Part shown: piece by piece, positions 63,450 through 64,000 of the stretch
Position numbering within the stretch: position 1 is the first letter of the stretch
Layout: the number at the start of each line of letters is the position of its first letter
Origin: Deinococcus detaillensis
Lineage (GTDB): Bacteria > Deinococcota > Deinococci > Deinococcales > Deinococcaceae
Direction: 5' to 3'
Length of the DNA stretch: 64,000 nt
Assembly (NCBI RefSeq): GCF_007280555.1
Contig: NZ_VKDB01000003.1
Span: 124,001 to 188,000 of the forward strand
The notes under the pieces: generated by a model
Told to the model about the DNA's origin: nothing
Seen by the model: only the letters and a program-made list of their open reading frames with translations
Database searches by the model: none
Program-made: the position numbers and the translations under genes

Positions 63450-64000
63450 GCAGCCTCACCGACTACCGCACGCTGGGCCGCTCTGGCCTGATCCTCAGCC
63501 CGCTGGCGCTGGGCACCATGACCTACGGCGCTCAGCGCTGGGGCTCGCCCGATGACGTATCTGAGGCCATTTTCAACGCTTACGTGGACGCGGGCGGCAA
63601 CTTTTTTGACAGCGCCGACACTTATGCCAAAGGCCGCAGCGAGGAACTCTTGGGCCAGTACATCAACAAGCGCGGCCTGCGCGACCAGGTGGTGCTGGCC
63701 ACCAAGTTCACCTAGAACGCCGTGCCGGGCGTGCTGGTGATGAGCGGCAACAGCCGCAAGAACATTTACCGGGCGCTGGACGGCTCCCTCAAGCGCCTTG
63801 GCACCGACTACCTCAATCTGTACTGGCTGTACCACTGGGACTTGGTGACGCCGGTGGAGGAAGTGCTGCAAACACTGGGCGATCTGGTGCGGGCGGGCCG
63901 GATTCGCTACTTCGGGTTTTCGAACGTGCCGGCCTGGTACGCGGCGCAGGCGGCCACGCCGTCGCAGGTTCACGGCGTGCCCGGCCCGATTGCCCTGCAA
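63446..64000 (+). pseudogene. Aldo/keto reductase interrupted by an in-frame TAG (3' partial)
   Basis: Codons 1-89 encode a normal aldo/keto reductase N-terminus with D55 and Y60 (FFDSADTYAKG) and K87 (LATKF). Codon 90 is TAG (63713-63715). The same frame then continues for 95 codons to the window end as NAVPGVLVMSGNSRKNIYRA and [20 protein letters not shown], placing the catalytic histidine at position 130 as in intact relatives. No base is lost. A CAG-to-TAG change is the simplest cause; the rest looks undecayed, so the mutation is recent, a sequence error, or read through. Confidence 0.85.

Overview
The window looks like part of the chromosome of a Deinococcus species (Deinococcota). This rests on high GC, an S1 protein with an alanine/proline-rich head and a Gly/Arg-rich tail, a zinc-finger-less DnaJ in a dnaK-grpE-dnaJ cluster with an HspR (HAIR-like) operator, a short RNase II-type enzyme, a DJ-1/PfpI stress protein, and many genes whose start codon lies 5-8 bases after a -10 hexamer, as expected of leaderless transcripts. 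No prophage, insertion sequence, CRISPR array or rRNA gene was seen. Most of the window is ordinary core chromosome with a few accessory genes.

Layout. 1-8.3 kb: partial acyl-CoA synthetase, AEC and MFS transporters, an AT-richer orphan gene (4086-4889, possible HhH-GPD fold), aldo/keto reductase, hemQ and a short RNase II. 8.4-10.7 kb: a three-gene operon in which every protein carries the same LTPEEAADLL-type helical module, one fused to a beta-helix repeat and one to a DUF2089 domain. 10.7-14.6 kb: small membrane proteins, Gfo/Idh/MocA oxidoreductase, PfpI protein, cupin, SDR. 14.9-20.7 kb: tandem GNAT, then a leftward cluster ECF sigma factor / anti-sigma / MucB-like / DUF1800 / DUF1501 (Tat) / CXXCH protein. 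20.7-24.9 kb: aminoglycoside phosphotransferase, an AT-rich patch with a 65-residue orphan gene, and a large secreted subtilase. 24.9-34.6 kb: two-component system, folC, purEK, tig, tRNA-Leu and tRNA-His, a small exported protein and an M24 peptidase. 34.6-40.9 kb: protein quality control (dnaJ, grpE, dnaK, ftsH). 40.9-46.6 kb: an unusual PPDK-like fragment, three transporters and lpd. 46.6-50.4 kb: rpmH-rnpA-yidD-yidC and an S4-domain protein. 50.3-52.9 kb: two GNATs, DUF99, thioesterase, rbfA. 53.5-57.5 kb: LacI regulator plus a ribose/fructose-type ABC importer. 57.5-64 kb: DoxX, rpsA, tRNA-Gln, trxB, RluA-type pseudouridine synthase, a MalY/PatB aminotransferase, and an aldo/keto reductase interrupted by an in-frame amber codon and cut by the window end.

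How the genes work together. Envelope and protein homeostasis dominate: trigger factor, DnaK/GrpE/DnaJ, FtsH, YidC/YidD, an ECF sigma system and a LiaX/YvlB-like module all lie here. The strongest leads are the three-protein shared-module operon (8473-10629), the sigma-factor cluster running into DUF1800/DUF1501/CXXCH genes, the HAIR-like operator at dnaK, and the interrupted reductase at the right end. Starts were chosen from Shine-Dalgarno motifs or, where these are absent, from the spacing to a -10 hexamer. All family calls are from motifs read by eye; no database search was run.
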